Shown here: positions 14,301-29,300 of the stretch, piece after piece
Layout of the letters: each line of letters starts with the position of its first letter
Position numbering within the stretch: the first letter of the stretch is position 1
Source of the DNA: Camarhynchus parvulus
Taxonomy: Eukaryota; Chordata; Aves; Passeriformes; Thraupidae
Direction: 5' to 3'
Assembly (NCBI RefSeq): GCF_901933205.1
Contig: NC_044590.1
Location: 4,727,501 to 4,791,500, forward strand
DNA length: 64,000 nt
Notes under the pieces: generated by a model
The model's input: the letters and a program-made list of their open reading frames with translations, nothing else
Databases searched by the model: none
Told to the model about the DNA's origin: nothing
Translations under genes and position numbers: made by a program

Positions 14301-17300
14301 CAGAGACCCAGGAGAATTCCCAACACTGGGAATCAACCACCTTCCCCCAGCCACAGGGCTGCTCCTTAATTTCCTGTCTGAGAAATACTGCAGCTCTATT
14401 GTCCACCTCAGCTCTTTCTCTTTTGGGGCTCATGCTGGCTCATACTCCTTCAAATTTTTTATCAGCCCACAGCATTTTTGATGTTTTTTCCTTTCACAGT
14501 ACAAATTACCATCTACAGCATCAATCGCTGCTGTTCTGCTCCCAGGAGTCTTTGATGGATGCACCCTGGTTACAGCACCACTGCCACGATTTAGGTCAGG
14601 GGTTGCAGTGACCATCAATGACAGCTCCCATCTCCATCTTTCCCAAGACAATCCCCTCAGATCTGGGCACTGCCACAGCTGTCCCTGGCATCACCATCCC
14701 CTGGCACCTCCAAGCTGGATGCAGCAACTACAAACAAACTCCTGCAGATGCCCAATTTATCTGTTCTAACTCCATGCACCTTCTTGACCAAAGAGGAAAG
14801 TAAGTGCCAAATTTTGGCAGCTCAACCACCTAACATGAGCTGGAGTGAGTGCTGGATGATATCCTGCAATTCTTTAATCTGTGGAAGTGCCCAGGCCATG
14901 CTGGCCAGGACCACTAGAAGCAAGCTGGAGCATCCTTGCTAGGACCAAAGCCAATGCTGGCAGAGGATGGAGTAATCCACAGAGCTGGAATTCACCCCTC
15001 CTCCTCTTAATCCAAAATAGCCCCACTGCTGGCTCATCAGGCTCAGCCCAGAACTCAACTGCTTTGGGGTCAGATGAGGAGAAGGGAATTGTAGGAGGCA
15101 GCTTGAAGTGGCAGGGCTGGAAAGTTAATGCAAAGGGGCTGCTAAGGATTGCTGCTGATTTCTGCTGTGGGGCTTGGTTCTGAAGGCAGAACCAGACACC
15201 ATAATCCAATAAAGTGATTGTGCACAGCCTGGGGACAGCTGAATCCCTGCCCTGTCCATCACACTGATGCTGGCTCCCCACAGCAGCCCTCTCTGCTGCC
15301 CAGAGAACAAACCACACTAACTCACTTGTCCACAGCAGATTATCTCGTGGGATATTTATTGCCTCCCCGATCGGAAGAAAGAAACATTTCTCTCTTGGAC
15401 ATAATGAAGAACACATTTCCAGCACTTAACAGCTGGAAGCTGGAAAGGTGGCCAAAGAAAATCCCTAACTATTTTTTTTCCCCTTTAAAGTAAGCATCTG
15501 GAAAGCTAATTTCTGGGGAAGAGGAACCTTCCTAAATCAACCCAAGGAAAGAGTCAAACTTGGTCACAATTTACAGGCAGGGGCTGATAAGATCATATTG
15601 TGAGTGTGATATCAACAACATGGTTTTTGTCTGCCCCTGTCAGCTCGACTCCAAGAGGATGAGGAAAGGCTGTTTTTATTTAATGAAATGCAGCAAATCA
15701 AACTGGCAGAGATTTTCAGTATGGTTTTGATCACCCACTGAAATAGCAGGGAGTTTTTAAATCTCCACCCCACATCACTGCAGCTGACACACTCTGCGTG
15801 ATGCTGACATGTCCCCAATCCCCTGGGATGAGAAGTGAGGTCCCTCCACTCCCTCAGCCCCAAACTGTCCCTGGGACCAGCTCCTCCAGTCTGTGTCAGC
15901 ATGAACACGGGGAATAACAACTGGCACATGTTCTGGCAAGCAAAACATTGCTCTGCCCAGGCCAGAGCCTCACACTAACCCTTCCAAAGGATGAGAGGGT
16001 CCCTATTCCTCTCCTTGCATTAATCCTCACATCTTGAGTGCACCTTGAGATCCAGAAGCAGTCATTGATGATGCTGCAGGGCTACACATTCTCTGCCAAG
16101 GAAGCCCTGTGCCATGGCTGGTTCATCACCTAAAGCTGATGCCAGGCTGCCCAAATCTGCCTGTGCCCAGGCTGCAGAAGGTGCTGCTGGATGGGCACTC
16201 CCCAGGTCAGTGCTCCTTGCCCCCACAGCTCAGCACAGCCCTGCTCTGCACACACTCAGGGCTCTCCCCAGAAGCACAAGCAGCTGACGAGAACAGAAAT
16301 GCTCAGAAACTTTGGATGAGATGTCTGGGAAAATGTTTCTCCTCTAACGTTCATGACAGGTTCAAACTCTTGCAGAGGGAGGGCTAATGCAGGTTGCTGT
16401 TAAACAGGGGCTGTGCTGTTGTAACCAATGCCAGGAAATTGATAGCTTGCAGTGTGGTGGGACACAAGGCAGTCCCCCTGGGGCAGGCAGGCTGCTGAGT
16501 GTCCCCAGCATGGCCATATCCTGTGGGCTGGCTGTCACTGCTGCCTGTGGAGCAGAGCCTGCAGAAAGCACCCAACACCCAGCAGAGGGAAGGCAGAATC
16601 CAGAGCCAAAGCCTTCCCAGATGCCCCATCCCACGTGTCCTCTAGCTCTGGGGAAACTGAAGCCTTTGTCCAGGTCTGTTGCAGCTATGCTGAACACCAA
16701 AGGCACTTCCAAAAATGAAGTGTGCCACATCCCCTGCCTTCCTCAATCCCTGGCTGCCACACACCAGCTACTGGGAGAAAAGATGCTGCTGGCAAATTCA
16801 AGACTCCTCTTTGAGAAGCAGGGTTAGCTCACGCTGTTCCCCAGCATTATCCACCCCAGCATGGGCCCGGGCTGTGCCAGAACAAACAGCACAGCAAATA
16901 AACAACAATTAACACAGCGCACGCTGCGCACACGTGCGGGCTCTCCAGACATCCCCAGCAGCTTCACTCTGCTCCCTGTAAAGCCCCACGCTCCTCTGAC
17001 CTGCCCAAAGCAGGGCTTGCTGCTGACAGAGCAGCCCAGCCCAAGTGCAGCAGGTTCACTTTGCTGGGGACTGGTGCTTTGAGCACAGCTCCAGCCACGC
17101 TGCTCACACAGGGTTTGGCACACAGAGGAGCTGCAAAGCTCATCCCTGAAGTGCTGCTGCTCACTCAGCCCCCAGCCAGGGCAGCACTAACCCACCTGCT
17201 CACGTTTCTCACAGAATTTCTGGCTCAAGCAGCAGCCAGGGACGGGAGGAAGCGGCACAGCCCAGCACTCCTCCAGCCCATCCATCGGTGTGTGCCAGGT

Positions 17301-20300
17301 CAGGCTCCTGACCCAGTTCCAAACCCGGGGGGTTTATTTGCAGAGCACAGGGAGCTGCAGCACCAGCCATGCACCTGTCACCCCTCTCCCTCCCTTTCAG
17401 CAACCTGAGCCAGGGCCACCACGCCATGAACATGCTCACATCCTGTCCCAGCCCTGGGGACACTGAGGCACGCAGGGCAGGAATGCTGAGCTGCACCAGG
17501 ACTCACTGCTGACACTGGGATGGTGGAAACCCCAAAGCCTTTCCAACACCAGCACCACAGACAACACAGCCATCTCACGTTTCCTCCTTCCTGGTAGTGT
17601 AGGGACATGGTAACTGATCAGTCCCCCCACTGCAGAAATCCAAATCCCTATCCCCAATCCCTGCCCAGAAAATAACATCACCAGGGGCGATTCACTATCC
17701 CTCAACACAAGAAAAAAAAAAGGAGCAGAGCTCACATACCAGTTATGGATACAGCATGAACAGGGGATTACAAACTCAGCACGCCTGGAACACCCAGTGC
17801 ATGTCCTCACTGGATGTGTGTGCAGCCATCAGCACCCCAGGCATGGGGAGCTCATCTTGATCAGGCTCTGGGATTTGCTCTAGTTCAGGCAGGGACAGTG
17901 CACCCCACAGTGCTGCTGAAATCTGGGATCTGTGCTGCTCCTTGGAGCAAGAACCAAGAACACGAGGCTGCTACTTTGCAGATGGCACTAGCATTGTTGT
18001 AGCACATTATGCCCCTACGAGATGAACACGAAGATTTCATTGATCTTTTATTGGTGTGAATGTCCCAAAATACCTTTAGAGCAGCCAAATAATAATAACA
18101 ATAATTCTACCCTTAAACACTCCCAGTTCTTTAGGAGGCAGAGTCCTTAGAGTGCAATTTAGCATTGAATACAGCCCCCTGTAACAGGGACATGAACACC
18201 ACGGGGTCTGCAGTCAGTGGCTGTTGGAAAGAGGTGGGATTCAGCAGGACACCAACCTGAGCAGTCAGACAGCTGTACTTCAGTCCACAGGAGGCCACTG
18301 TACTGTAAGCATCTGCTCCCAAGGGGAGCTTTATAAATATTTTCCAGGACGAACATTTGTAAATAGTGTCTTTCAACACGTCTTGAGAACAGATTCCTGA
18401 TGTCCCGTTTTCAAAAGAGAACCATCATCTTCAAAGGCAGGGAGGCGAAGCCATTCACGCAGACAGCACAGCTATAAGCCCTGCAGTTTGGCCCTGCTCT
18501 CCAGGGCTGCTGAGGTGGGTGCTGGCACTAGATGTGTGTCTGCCAGGCACAGCCAGAGCCTGCCCTGCAGCGCTCCCAGCCCTGTTCCCAGGCACAGGGC
18601 ACACCACCCTGACAGCCCCCAGCAACCCGATCTGCCTGGGGAAACGTGATCAGCTCCATTCCCTGCTGCTCAGGGACAGGGGCACACTCTGCCAAGATGA
18701 CAGCAGAGCACAGTGGCACCTGCCTCGGAGCCTCACGGCTCAGGAAATCAATATGCAGGCCATGGGAGTCATTTTGTCTCCCCCTCTCTTTGAAGAATCC
18801 CCTCCCTTCCTTCTCACCAGCCACAAAACCTTGCTCTGGGTGGTCCCTTCCAAGACTGTAAATTGACTTGTTGAAAGCCTTAGCAAAAGAAAGGTCAGAC
18901 GCCTTGCAAACACAGAACTGACAGTGCTGTACAACGGTCCGGACATTATTCCAAGGATATGCACATCCCCACAGCTGCTTGCAGCACAGCAGGCACCCAT
19001 ACCTCATCCAGGTGTACTCACATTGCACAGGTTTGCCCCAAAACAGCACCTGCAGATGCAGCACCTGCTGTCATGGCCCAAAGCTGCATCACCTCTGGGC
19101 ACGGCCCAAACTCTGCCCCACCTCTGCCTACAGACTGGGGTAAGGGTGGGGAGAGTTGTGGAGCTGCTGCCCTTCCCTGGGGATGGCAAATTCCGCAGCA
19201 TTTCACAATACCCTTATTCTGGTTCTGAATAAAGGGGACAGAGAGCAGTGACAAGACCACAGCTGCACCTGACAGAAAGCTGCAAGACAGTTTTCATTTT
19301 TTTTCTGTTACCTGCAAACCACACAACACACTGCAATTCTGGACCGCATCAACACACTACAAATCCCACTGCCTCAGAACCTAAAACATAAAATCACCCT
19401 GCAGAACCCCCAGCTGCCCAGCAATTTGAGAAAACCCAACTGTCCTACAGGTGCTCTCAGCCTTGCCTGCTGCTGTTAAGCCCCACAGCATCACTGCAGG
19501 GCAAACAGGCATTTACAGCCCCTCTGGGCTCCCTGCTCCCACTGCCCAGCCCTGGGAAGGAACAGAGATAAGGGGAGTGCTACAGAAAACACAAGGGCTT
19601 AAGAAAGCTCTGATTTAGTGCAGATAAGAGGTCTGGGTGAGTAAGCACACACCACTGAAATAAAGACCACTGCTGAAAGAAGGGCAGGCATATGGGATGG
19701 CACATGTCCAGGGTGGGGGCACAGCACAGGTGTGTCTGACTTCAGAGGTTAAAAAACAAGTTTTTAAGCAATATCTATGCTGCCATTCTCATGGCACCAC
19801 ATCCTGATGAAATATGCCCAACTGGCCTTCATGGAAGGGGCTCTCTGCAGGTGCCTCGTGGATGCCAGAGCAGCCCAGAGTGGGCACTCACACATTTCAG
19901 GCAGAAAGCAGCCCTGGTATAAAATACACAGCACAGAGCAGCATCCTCGCCCTGCCCTGGCTGATGGTGTGTGAGCCCCCAGCACACTCCCCTAGCAGGT
20001 GCACAGACCTGCTACCAAAAGTGCTGGGGAGCTTCCAGCAATGAGACAAGGTGAACAACAAGGTGGTGGGGGAAGAAAATAAAGGATAGAAAAATCACAT
20101 TCCAAACACAGGGCTCGCTCTGCCAAGAGGCAATCCTATGTCTGCAGCAAGCTCAGAGGCAAAGGGAGCCTGCTAAAAACAAAACTGCAACACCTGGGGC
20201 TCTGCAGGGTCCAAAGGAGCCCCACTCTCCTACCCAGTGACTCCACACCAAGCTGCCAGCCCCAGGGACAGCACAAGCCAGCTCAGCACAGCCCTTACTC

Positions 20301-23300
20301 TGAGCACACAATTCCCCAGGCTCCTTAATGAGACACACTAATTTTTCACACTGTTAAGGGCAAAGCAAACAGCTCAGACATTTCTGTTCCTACACCAGGC
20401 TCTTGAGCACATTTGCTGTGTATCTTATCAGCAGCCTCTCGAAGCCGTTTCCAGACTTTGGCCTTCAGAAACCTGCAGAGGGGGTGGAAAAACCCTCTAT
20501 TCATTCTCACCACAGCACAGCACATTTTCAAGAGGACATTCCTACCATCCAGAGCAAACAAATGTTCCCAACTGTATGTTCTGTGGGGTTGTTTGAGTTG
20601 CAGCAAGTAAGATCAATACAGGTTCACTGCACAAGGTATTTAAATATTCTTAGAGGAGTTCCTGGGCCAGTTTAGAATTAAAAGGGAGAAGCCAGACAAA
20701 AGAATACTTGTCTGTGCTTTAGGCAGCTTTGCAGGCTGGTTTTCACACCCAGAGTTTTACAAGCACAGCTCCATCAGTCAGGACAGGCTCTCCAGAGCAT
20801 GCTAGGAGCTGTACAGATCTGGGACCTGCTCCATCCAGACATCCCAGGCTCTGCAGTACTAAAAATAAAATTTAAAAATACTATAAAAGAGCTACAGTAA
20901 GACCCTTTTCAGTACTTCCAAAGCCTTGTTGATTTGGTAAGTTTGCTGAGGAAGCCCTTGGCTAAATCACAGGCTGAGAAAAGAAACACTCAATGCCCTT
21001 CCATAGGATACAAACAGGATTTTGTGCTTTGGATGAGACTTGAAACAGCATCTGCTGCTTCTGTGGCCAGGAGTGAATAACATTTCTGTGACATTCCTGT
21101 TTCCTGGAGGTCCTGGGCAGGGATGTCAGGATCTCACTAAAACACAGCGTGTGCACAGATAAATGGCACCTGATCTGCTGGGACAAACAGGAGCCACATC
21201 TTGTGTCCCACAGGGCACAGTGAGCAGAGCAAGGAAGAGCTGTCTCACCCCCTCTACACAACACCCCAGGACACCATTGCTTTGGCCACAGCAAGGAGTT
21301 AAGTCCCAGAAAATCAAATCACTGCTTTTCTTGCCATTATCAATACAGCTCTGAATTTGTGACAGAAATGACTTATGCCTTCATGGAGCACTCGGGAATC
21401 ACTAAGCAGAGCCTCCAGCTACAACACACTGAATGGTGCATGGTCAACCAGCATCTTCACCACTAAATTATACTTCACCACTGAATTATACTAAAAATCC
21501 CAGGCCTGTTGCATCTCAGCTCTTAATTCAACTAAAAAAAAACCAAAAAAACAAAACAAGATTGATTTCAACCTTGACAAGGCACAACTTGTACATCTGT
21601 GACACAGCAATTTCCCATCAAAGAGAAGACTTCAGACCCAGCCTGTCTGTAACCTACCCAAGTCCTCCTTTTCCTCGCATTTATGGGATTAAAAAAAAAA
21701 AAACACCCCAAAAAACACATGTCATACATTTCACTTCCAGAGCTGCAGGAAATCCACTCGAAGTTGCATGCCAGCTTCAGCTCCAAGGGTTTCCTTGGGC
21801 TGTTCTCTCAGCAACAAGAAGAACAAAACAATCTTGGCAGCAGGCCATGCTACAAGTATTTCCCCCAATTCCCTGGCATGGATATCGTGTCACAAACCTG
21901 CATGCATAGGAAGGGTGAGGAGAGGAAGGAAACAAGAGGACGAATTAGCTAAAAACTGGCACAACGTGAGAGGTCTTTGCTTGCCACCAAAGCTCCTGAA
22001 AGGCTTTTCATTTTAAATGGCCAAGTGCCAGTGATGAATGACTCACATGAGCCTCAGGAAGCCCAACTCTCCAGCACCCAGAAGGAGTATAATGAAATCC
22101 TCCCTCTGCTGGATTTGGGAGGGCACATGGATGCTGGAGCTCTGACACCTGGTTTGTGTCTGGTTCTGAGCCCAGCTCTTGGAGTTCACAAATGCCTGTC
22201 TTTCCTTGTATTTCTCAGTTAACCATTTCCAGGGCAAAGTGGGTTCAGAAAGCCCCTCTCTGGATCACTGTCAGGCTCCAGATCCCACATGTACCAAGAT
22301 GACTCATTTCCAACAGGAAAAGTCTCCCTTGCACCTTGTATGAGGTCCCTGCACCAATCCCCAGTGCCCCCAGCTTCCAGGCAGCCCTTTCTGCCTCTCT
22401 GGAACTCCTCTGCCTTCCTGGAATTCCTGCAAGCCTTGACAGCGCTAGTTTTAAAGCCTGGCAGTTAGCAGATTTCAACAAAGCCAAACTCGACACATGC
22501 AAGCAGGTTTATTCTTCTAAAAATCTGCATCCCAGCCGTGCAGCACGTTGGCATTTGTCAGCAGGTTTCCCCACTGTGACACAGCTGACCCAACAGCAGC
22601 ACACAGCAGGGTCACAGCAGGATTAACATTCCCTACAGCACTGCTAACACCAGCACAGATCTGCAGCCACGGGGCTTCTGTGGATGGAGTTCTTGCTGCT
22701 GGTCAGACCTACAGGGCTCACAAGAACACGGGGTTTGTCCTCACAATCCCCCCCAGACCCCCTTGTATCTCCAGCCCCCTTTGCAGAAACTTGAAGCAAG
22801 CCTGCTCCAAGGCAGAAAATAGCAACCGGTAGAGAAAGAAATAATCAAACCCCTTCCTGGAGTCCTGCCAAAATCATTGTGCCCACTAAGTTTGGGTGGA
22901 TGCAGACTTTGCCAAAGCCTGGAATAGGATTAAGGAACAGCTTTAGCAAACAGCCAGGACAACAACAGTGAAGTCACGATGAAACCAGCAATAGAGATTT
23001 CTGCTTGCAGTCATGAGCCTGTGTTTACAGTTTGCAACCATGTGCAAATACCAGAAAGCCATTCTTTTCCTCTTCCCATTGGGGCTTGGCATTAGGCACA
23101 TTTAACCAGATCCAAGAGATGCCTACAGCAGCATGCCAGCTGGATTTTGGGCACAGGGCTCCAGCCCACAGTGATGGGAACTTGCAGGAAGCCATAAATA
23201 GAGCTCAGCTGAGTGCGTGTGTGTGAGAGAGAGGGAGAGCTCTGCATCAAAGCAGGCAGAGAGAGAAACGGGAAAGAGAAACTAAAAAATAAATTGTGGC

Positions 23301-26300
23301 ATTCTCAGCCTGGCTGTTTGCTTGTCCCTGCATGGGTTACACAAACAACCGCTGGCAAGACTCAGGATGCCAAGCAGAAGATGCAAAGTGATTCTCAGGC
23401 AGGGCACAACTACCAGAGCAAGATACAAACACAAGCTTTGCCAGGAAATCTGCTCCATCAAAGGCACAGTTTACAGCACACAGCTTCATGGAAAAAGCCA
23501 TCAGTGATATGCAAATCTTCTAGCATAAAGGCAACTTCTTCTAAGGGAAACTGCTGTAACTTCCAGATAACCATGCACCAGGAGCTCAGCTGGTTTAACC
23601 CTGCTGCTGAAGCCCAGGTAGATGCACATGGCTGGGAACAAGAGGCACAGTGCTTTCTGCCACATCACCTCCCATGAACGTTCTGTTGTTTGACAGAGGG
23701 AAGGACAAGAATGTCAAACCACCATCCTAACACTGCTCTCCAGGAGCTCTGACTGACAAGTCCTGGCAGGACTCGGTGCACAGCAATTGTCAGCCCCAAT
23801 CAATGCCTGCTCATCCTCTCCCTGCCCCTGTCTGGTTGCCTTGCCAAAGCCCTGGGGCCAGGTTGGGGTGCCTGGAGGGAACAGGAACGTGGCTTCCTGC
23901 TCTGCACAAACAGGAGCTGGCACCCTCCAGACCCACCTTCCATTAGCACTGACCTCCTGGTTACAAAGGCGTTTTTATAGTTATGCTTGGCAAGTCCTCC
24001 TGTGGGGAACAAAACGTCATTCCTCTTGTTCTTGTCAGACTCTGGTGACCAAAGAAGCCCCAAACAGCTCAGCCCTTGACTTGTGCAGAGTCACCCATGT
24101 GTCACTCCCAAGGCTTTGTCCTCTTCCTCCCTGGATGTCCCAGCACAACTCATTCCTGCTCCCATCTCTCCTCTCTCATCTCCAGGATGCCTCCAGAAGC
24201 AAAACCTCAGTTCCCAGGTCTGTGGGAAGAGGCCACATTTCCCTCATCAACTGATCTGGAGCCTGCTCTTAAACTATTTAGGAAGATTCCTCCCCAGCAC
24301 ACCAGGCATGTGCCTTCCCCTTGTGCCTTCCTGCTGATCTCCATTTTCACTTCTATCAAACGGGAAGCAGTGAAGTATTTATTGCACTGCTTGGCATTAC
24401 ACATGGGAGGGGAAGTCTGGAATTTGAAGAGCACTGATTCCAGAAAACAGGAAACAACTGAGGATCAAGGCTGGGCACAGCCTGAAGGCCCATGTTTATG
24501 ACTGTAATAAAAGGATAAGGCAGAGATGAATGCAGGGCTGAGCCAGGCTTGGTAGAGCATCAAAAGAAAGGTGCAGGGGGCTAGAACAGGCTTGAAAGAG
24601 CAGAAAGCTGAGTAGGCAGATGATCAAGAGTGTACTTAGCATCCTCCCTGCCAGCCCTGTGGATCTGAGCCAGGACATAGCTGTGCTGGAGCTGTGGAGG
24701 GCAAGGACAGCTCCTGGAACTGAGCCCCAGCAAGCAGGAAAAGCTCACTTGAGGGGCTTCTCATCCCAACCAGGACAGGCATCAAGAAGTGAGCTGGCTG
24801 AGCAATGGCACAGGATGAGCCTGGCTCTCACAAAGAGCAGGCCTGGCAGTGACTGCAGGCTCACAGCCCTCAGGGGTGTGTGCAGGACACGAGTCCATGG
24901 ACAGGCAGCACTCACAGGGCTGAGGGATGCTCTCACTTGCTGAAAAAGTGACAGAAGAGAAGGGCTGAACAGAGCCAAGAGCTTGACTCAAGGAATCATT
25001 GACTGGTCTGGTGCTACACAGGCTCCTGCACAGAAAATGATGGCAATAAAACACAGCACTTCCATTCTGCAGGTGGGACAAGCCAAAGCACAGAAAACAC
25101 TAAACCACTTGATGGGATACAGCACGCTCTGTGTCAGAGCTGTCACCTCTCTGGCTGTAGAGACCTCCCCAAGAAGCTCCCTGTACCATCTCCCTGAGGC
25201 AGGAAAACAGCACCAAGAGGGGCCTGAGCCAGGCAGTCCTGCTCTGATTTAACTCCCCAGGCACGGCCAGGCAGGGCTGACCCCGAGCACATGGAGCCAC
25301 ACACACACCCCAGTCAAGGCACACTCTTGTTTTCCAGCCCAGCCAGGCAGACACTTTCCAGGAGAACAGCAAGAAATTACCAGCCTTGCCTTCCAGCTAT
25401 TCATTACAAACCAAAGCCTGCCCTGCTCCAGCCTGACCTCTCCCCAGCCCACGCTCACCCCGGGGCTCCCTCCTCATCTTTGAAGAATCCCGGGGAGTTG
25501 AGAAGAAGGGACAGGCTGGAGGAAATGAGAAGCTCCACGGCAGGAGACCTCACTGTCAGCCTCTTTGTTTCTCATCACACCAACGTTATAAATAGGCAAC
25601 AACACCTAGGGAGAAACTCGAATGGAAATCTTGCATGCATTTCTCAGAACTAGCAATCATCCTTTCATCAGTCATTACCTGGAGCTGTTCTGGGGGGGAG
25701 GAAGGGGAGGCTGAGGCTTATTTTAACACCTGGTTCAGGTCTAGGCAGAGTAAGCACAGCCTCTGGGAAGATCAAGCTGTTGAAGCACAAGGGTCACTTG
25801 TATGAGACGCAAAGAACAGGCAGAAACATCCTCCTGAGGCCACAGAAGGTGCCAGAATGCTGAGTGACCTGCCCAGAGCCTCCTGCTGCCCTGCTCCTCC
25901 CTGTGCTCAGCCTGGCAGATGTGAGCCAAGGCAGGTTTTTTGGGATTCACATGTCACAAGTGAAATCCTACTCACTGCAGCCCTGGAAGACCGATTTTAA
26001 GCAGCACTGGTTTGGTTCATGACTTGAATAAACATAACATACAATTAAAATTCATGTGTCACCAGTGATTTACCCCCACCAGTATTCTGCACATCTTTTC
26101 CTTTAACAGCAACCAACAAAGAGGAAAGAAGTTTCAGCCCTGGCTGCTCTGGAGCTTGGCATCCAGTTGGGCAGGGCTGCTTGAAAAGGAGAGGATGGCT
26201 CTGCTCTGGCTGCCAGAGGAGACAGATCCCCACTTGATTAACAACCAGCCACTCCCTTCCCGCTCACCTGAGCAGCTCCCACACAGCCCTCGGAGCCAGG

Positions 26301-29300
26301 AATCTGGTGGGAGCTGGCAGATGGCCCTTCTCGACCTTTCTGTGCTAAGTGAAAGCAAAAATCACACTTTATCAGCACCAAAAAAGGGAAAACAAAAAAA
26401 GTTCAATAGCTGCTGGTCCAGCTCAGGGGAACTGCAGCTTTGAAGAAACAGGAGAGACTTCACAGCTAAGTTAATTTAAACAATGAAATGTGAAATAAAT
26501 TGGGAGAGAAGACCCATCCACTTGGGCTGGGTGCCAGCTCCCAGCGCTGCACGCTCTCCCAGTCACGCCTTTTCCTTCCCAGAAGAAGAATTACAAATGT
26601 ACAGCCTGCTTCCATCCACATCCATGGCCAAGGACAGCAGCACTGAACACTCCCTGCAGTTAAATGTGAGCCACAGACCACCTCAGATCAGGGAGCTACA
26701 GTTCTGAAACCTACAAACAAAAGATCCTGAGCTACTCTTGAAGGGTTTTATGGCAATTGGAGAGGACTCTACACAGGAGGAGAGACCACAGGCTCAGCTG
26801 TTGAAAGTAAAAAAAATTTCTACTCAGCCTACTTAATGTGCTTTATTTTTAATGCTGCTTTTGCTCCAACAGCCAGAGAACAATTTGGAGAAAGAACGTC
26901 TTTGTTAGAGATTTTACGCCCCAGCCCTTTATTTAAGGTGCAAAAGCTCACAATAAATGTCACTAAGCTCTCCTACCCCTTTCCCACAGTGGTGCCCCCA
27001 GCACAGTGAGGACCAAGGAGGAGTAATTACCAAATAGCTACTCCTCAGCAGTAAGAGAAGCTAAGAAAAGTAAAAAACATGTACAAAAAAATTAAATCTG
27101 AAATCCTGACCCATTCTTGCAATGCTCCATGGAAAACAGCAGGCAGGTAAGGCAGCCTGTGGCCCTGAGAGAAATGGACACTGTGCATTTTCCAGGGGTG
27201 AGTGCTGGGGAAAATGCTGCAGGAGACATCCCCAGGGAGGGGAAGGGAAAGAAGAGACTTCAGCTTTCCCCCTGTGCACAGCAAGAATGAACAAGAGTGC
27301 CCTCGAGGGAAACGTGAGCAGCAGCTTCATCACCCAGAGGCTGTAAGGGCTCCCAAGCAGCAGAAATGAAGTTGCAAAAGGAACAAGGTGGAAAAAAAGG
27401 AGAAATTTAAAGTTTTCAGCTGGAAATGCTTGGATGACCATCACCCCTATCCCACACCAAGCCTAGGGAAAGCAGCCTCTAGGACATCATCTTTATTCAT
27501 GAAGAACCCTGAGTGTTCTCTTGGGATTTCATGAGTTAACTCCCTCAAGAGGGGTTTTTCAATTAATTAAGCCAGGGAATGAACATCAGATTCATCTTCA
27601 CATTGAAAGCTTTCGCTGGGAACAGGGAGGTGAGCCTCAAGCCATCAGTTTGCAGGATTTCCTTCCAGCTGCCCTTCACAGAGGGCTCCTGGATACCTCC
27701 ACCAGCAGCTCCCACCACAATTCCAACTACATGGGAGGTGAGAAACTGAGGTGAAAGAAAATTTCAGTGTTTTTACACACAAGGTACTATGCTCTGCATC
27801 AGTGGTGTTGCTTTAGCATTAGGCCAGATCTAACCCAGTCCAGATCTGCTAAAGATAAGAAAGAATTTAATCCTCATTAACAAGAACACAGCTCACACAG
27901 CAAGGGTTGAGCTGTTCATGCAAGTCAGGCATTCACCTACACCTGCCCATGTGTAGGCATCCTGCACATCAAACACTGTGCAAAGCTGGTCCTGAGGGGC
28001 CACGTTTGCAGTGCCAAAGGGAAAGGAAGCAGGATTATGTCCTGAAAATCCACCACAGGAAAAACACCCAGCTCCTTTAGAGCCAAGTCTCACACTGAGA
28101 GACCAGCAGCCTGCTGCCAAGGGCTGAAGCACCTGGTGTGTTTTGTGTACCAACACCTTTACTCTGGAGCTGGGCGAGCCTGGCAAGCACAGGTTAATCT
28201 GTTCAGAGGCCAGAAAATGCAGCAGCTTTGGAAGATCCCATTGCAATTACTAGAAAACTCAAGAGGTGCTTCTCAAAGCACCCCAAAAGTTATCAATTAC
28301 TCCCTTGCTGAGACACATCCCAGTGACTACAAACCCCACCTTGGCACTGGCCCCAGAGCATGGCTCACCATGCCTTTCATTTCCTTTCCATCTCTGTGAA
28401 GTACCAATGGATGCAACTTCTTTTCCCCCTTCTAAGCCCAAAGGGAGCTGCATTTCAAGGAGCTCTGGAAGTCTTCACTGAGACTTCTCCTCTCTCCTCA
28501 GCAGAAGTGAATGGATGTCAATGTTTCTTTCAGGCACTGCCCATCTAAATCCCTCTGGGGTATCACCCAAAACGCTCTGCACAGCTTCAGTCTGGAATCC
28601 TGCTGCTCTCTGGTGTCTCCAGGGCCAGCAGAGGAGGCAGGGGAGATGGGGGCTGCTGCCCAGCCACCCTCCCACTGCAGGAATTAACCTCCAGCAAGCA
28701 CTGGCACGAAAAGCTCCTGCTCTTGCATGACTGCAAGCATTCCTCCCCTGGAGTTTATCATAAAGCACCAACTATCCATAAACATCTCAAGGAAGGGCTG
28801 GCCTGGCTTCACCTTCATGCAAGGAAGATGTCAGGCTCTGGCAGGGAGCCAGCCATTCATGTTTCCCCAAAACTTGTCAGCTCTGACTCAAACGACCTTT
28901 TTGGTGGGGGGGAAAGAAAAAAAAGAATCTTCCATCACACCCCTTCCTCCCCCTCCACCCACTGTGGCATTTAATCACAGCAGGATCGCAGGGGACAGTT
29001 CCCATGGTGGCTGTGAGTCATGGTGTCCTGTCCCTCTGCAGCAGAGGCACGTTCCCATTCCAGCTGCAGAATCCAGGCAGGACAGGAAAGAGCCTGGAGC
29101 TGAGCAGCAGCACAGCAGCTTTAGGAGCCTCCACCACAACGTGGATCTTTGCCCTCCAAGCCAAGCAGGACAGCCACTTTTTGGGACTTTGACAGATCCA
29201 GACAGTCCAGTGACAGCAGTGTCCTCTCAGTTCTATTCCAAAACCTGAGCTGTGCTTCATAGAGTGCCATGGTGTATTTTACACCAAATTCATGCAGTGG

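Noticed and set aside
28727..29248. 173-codon plus-strand open frame
   Set aside because: No recognisable motif and no promoter or exon signals; likely chance in a stop-poor stretch.
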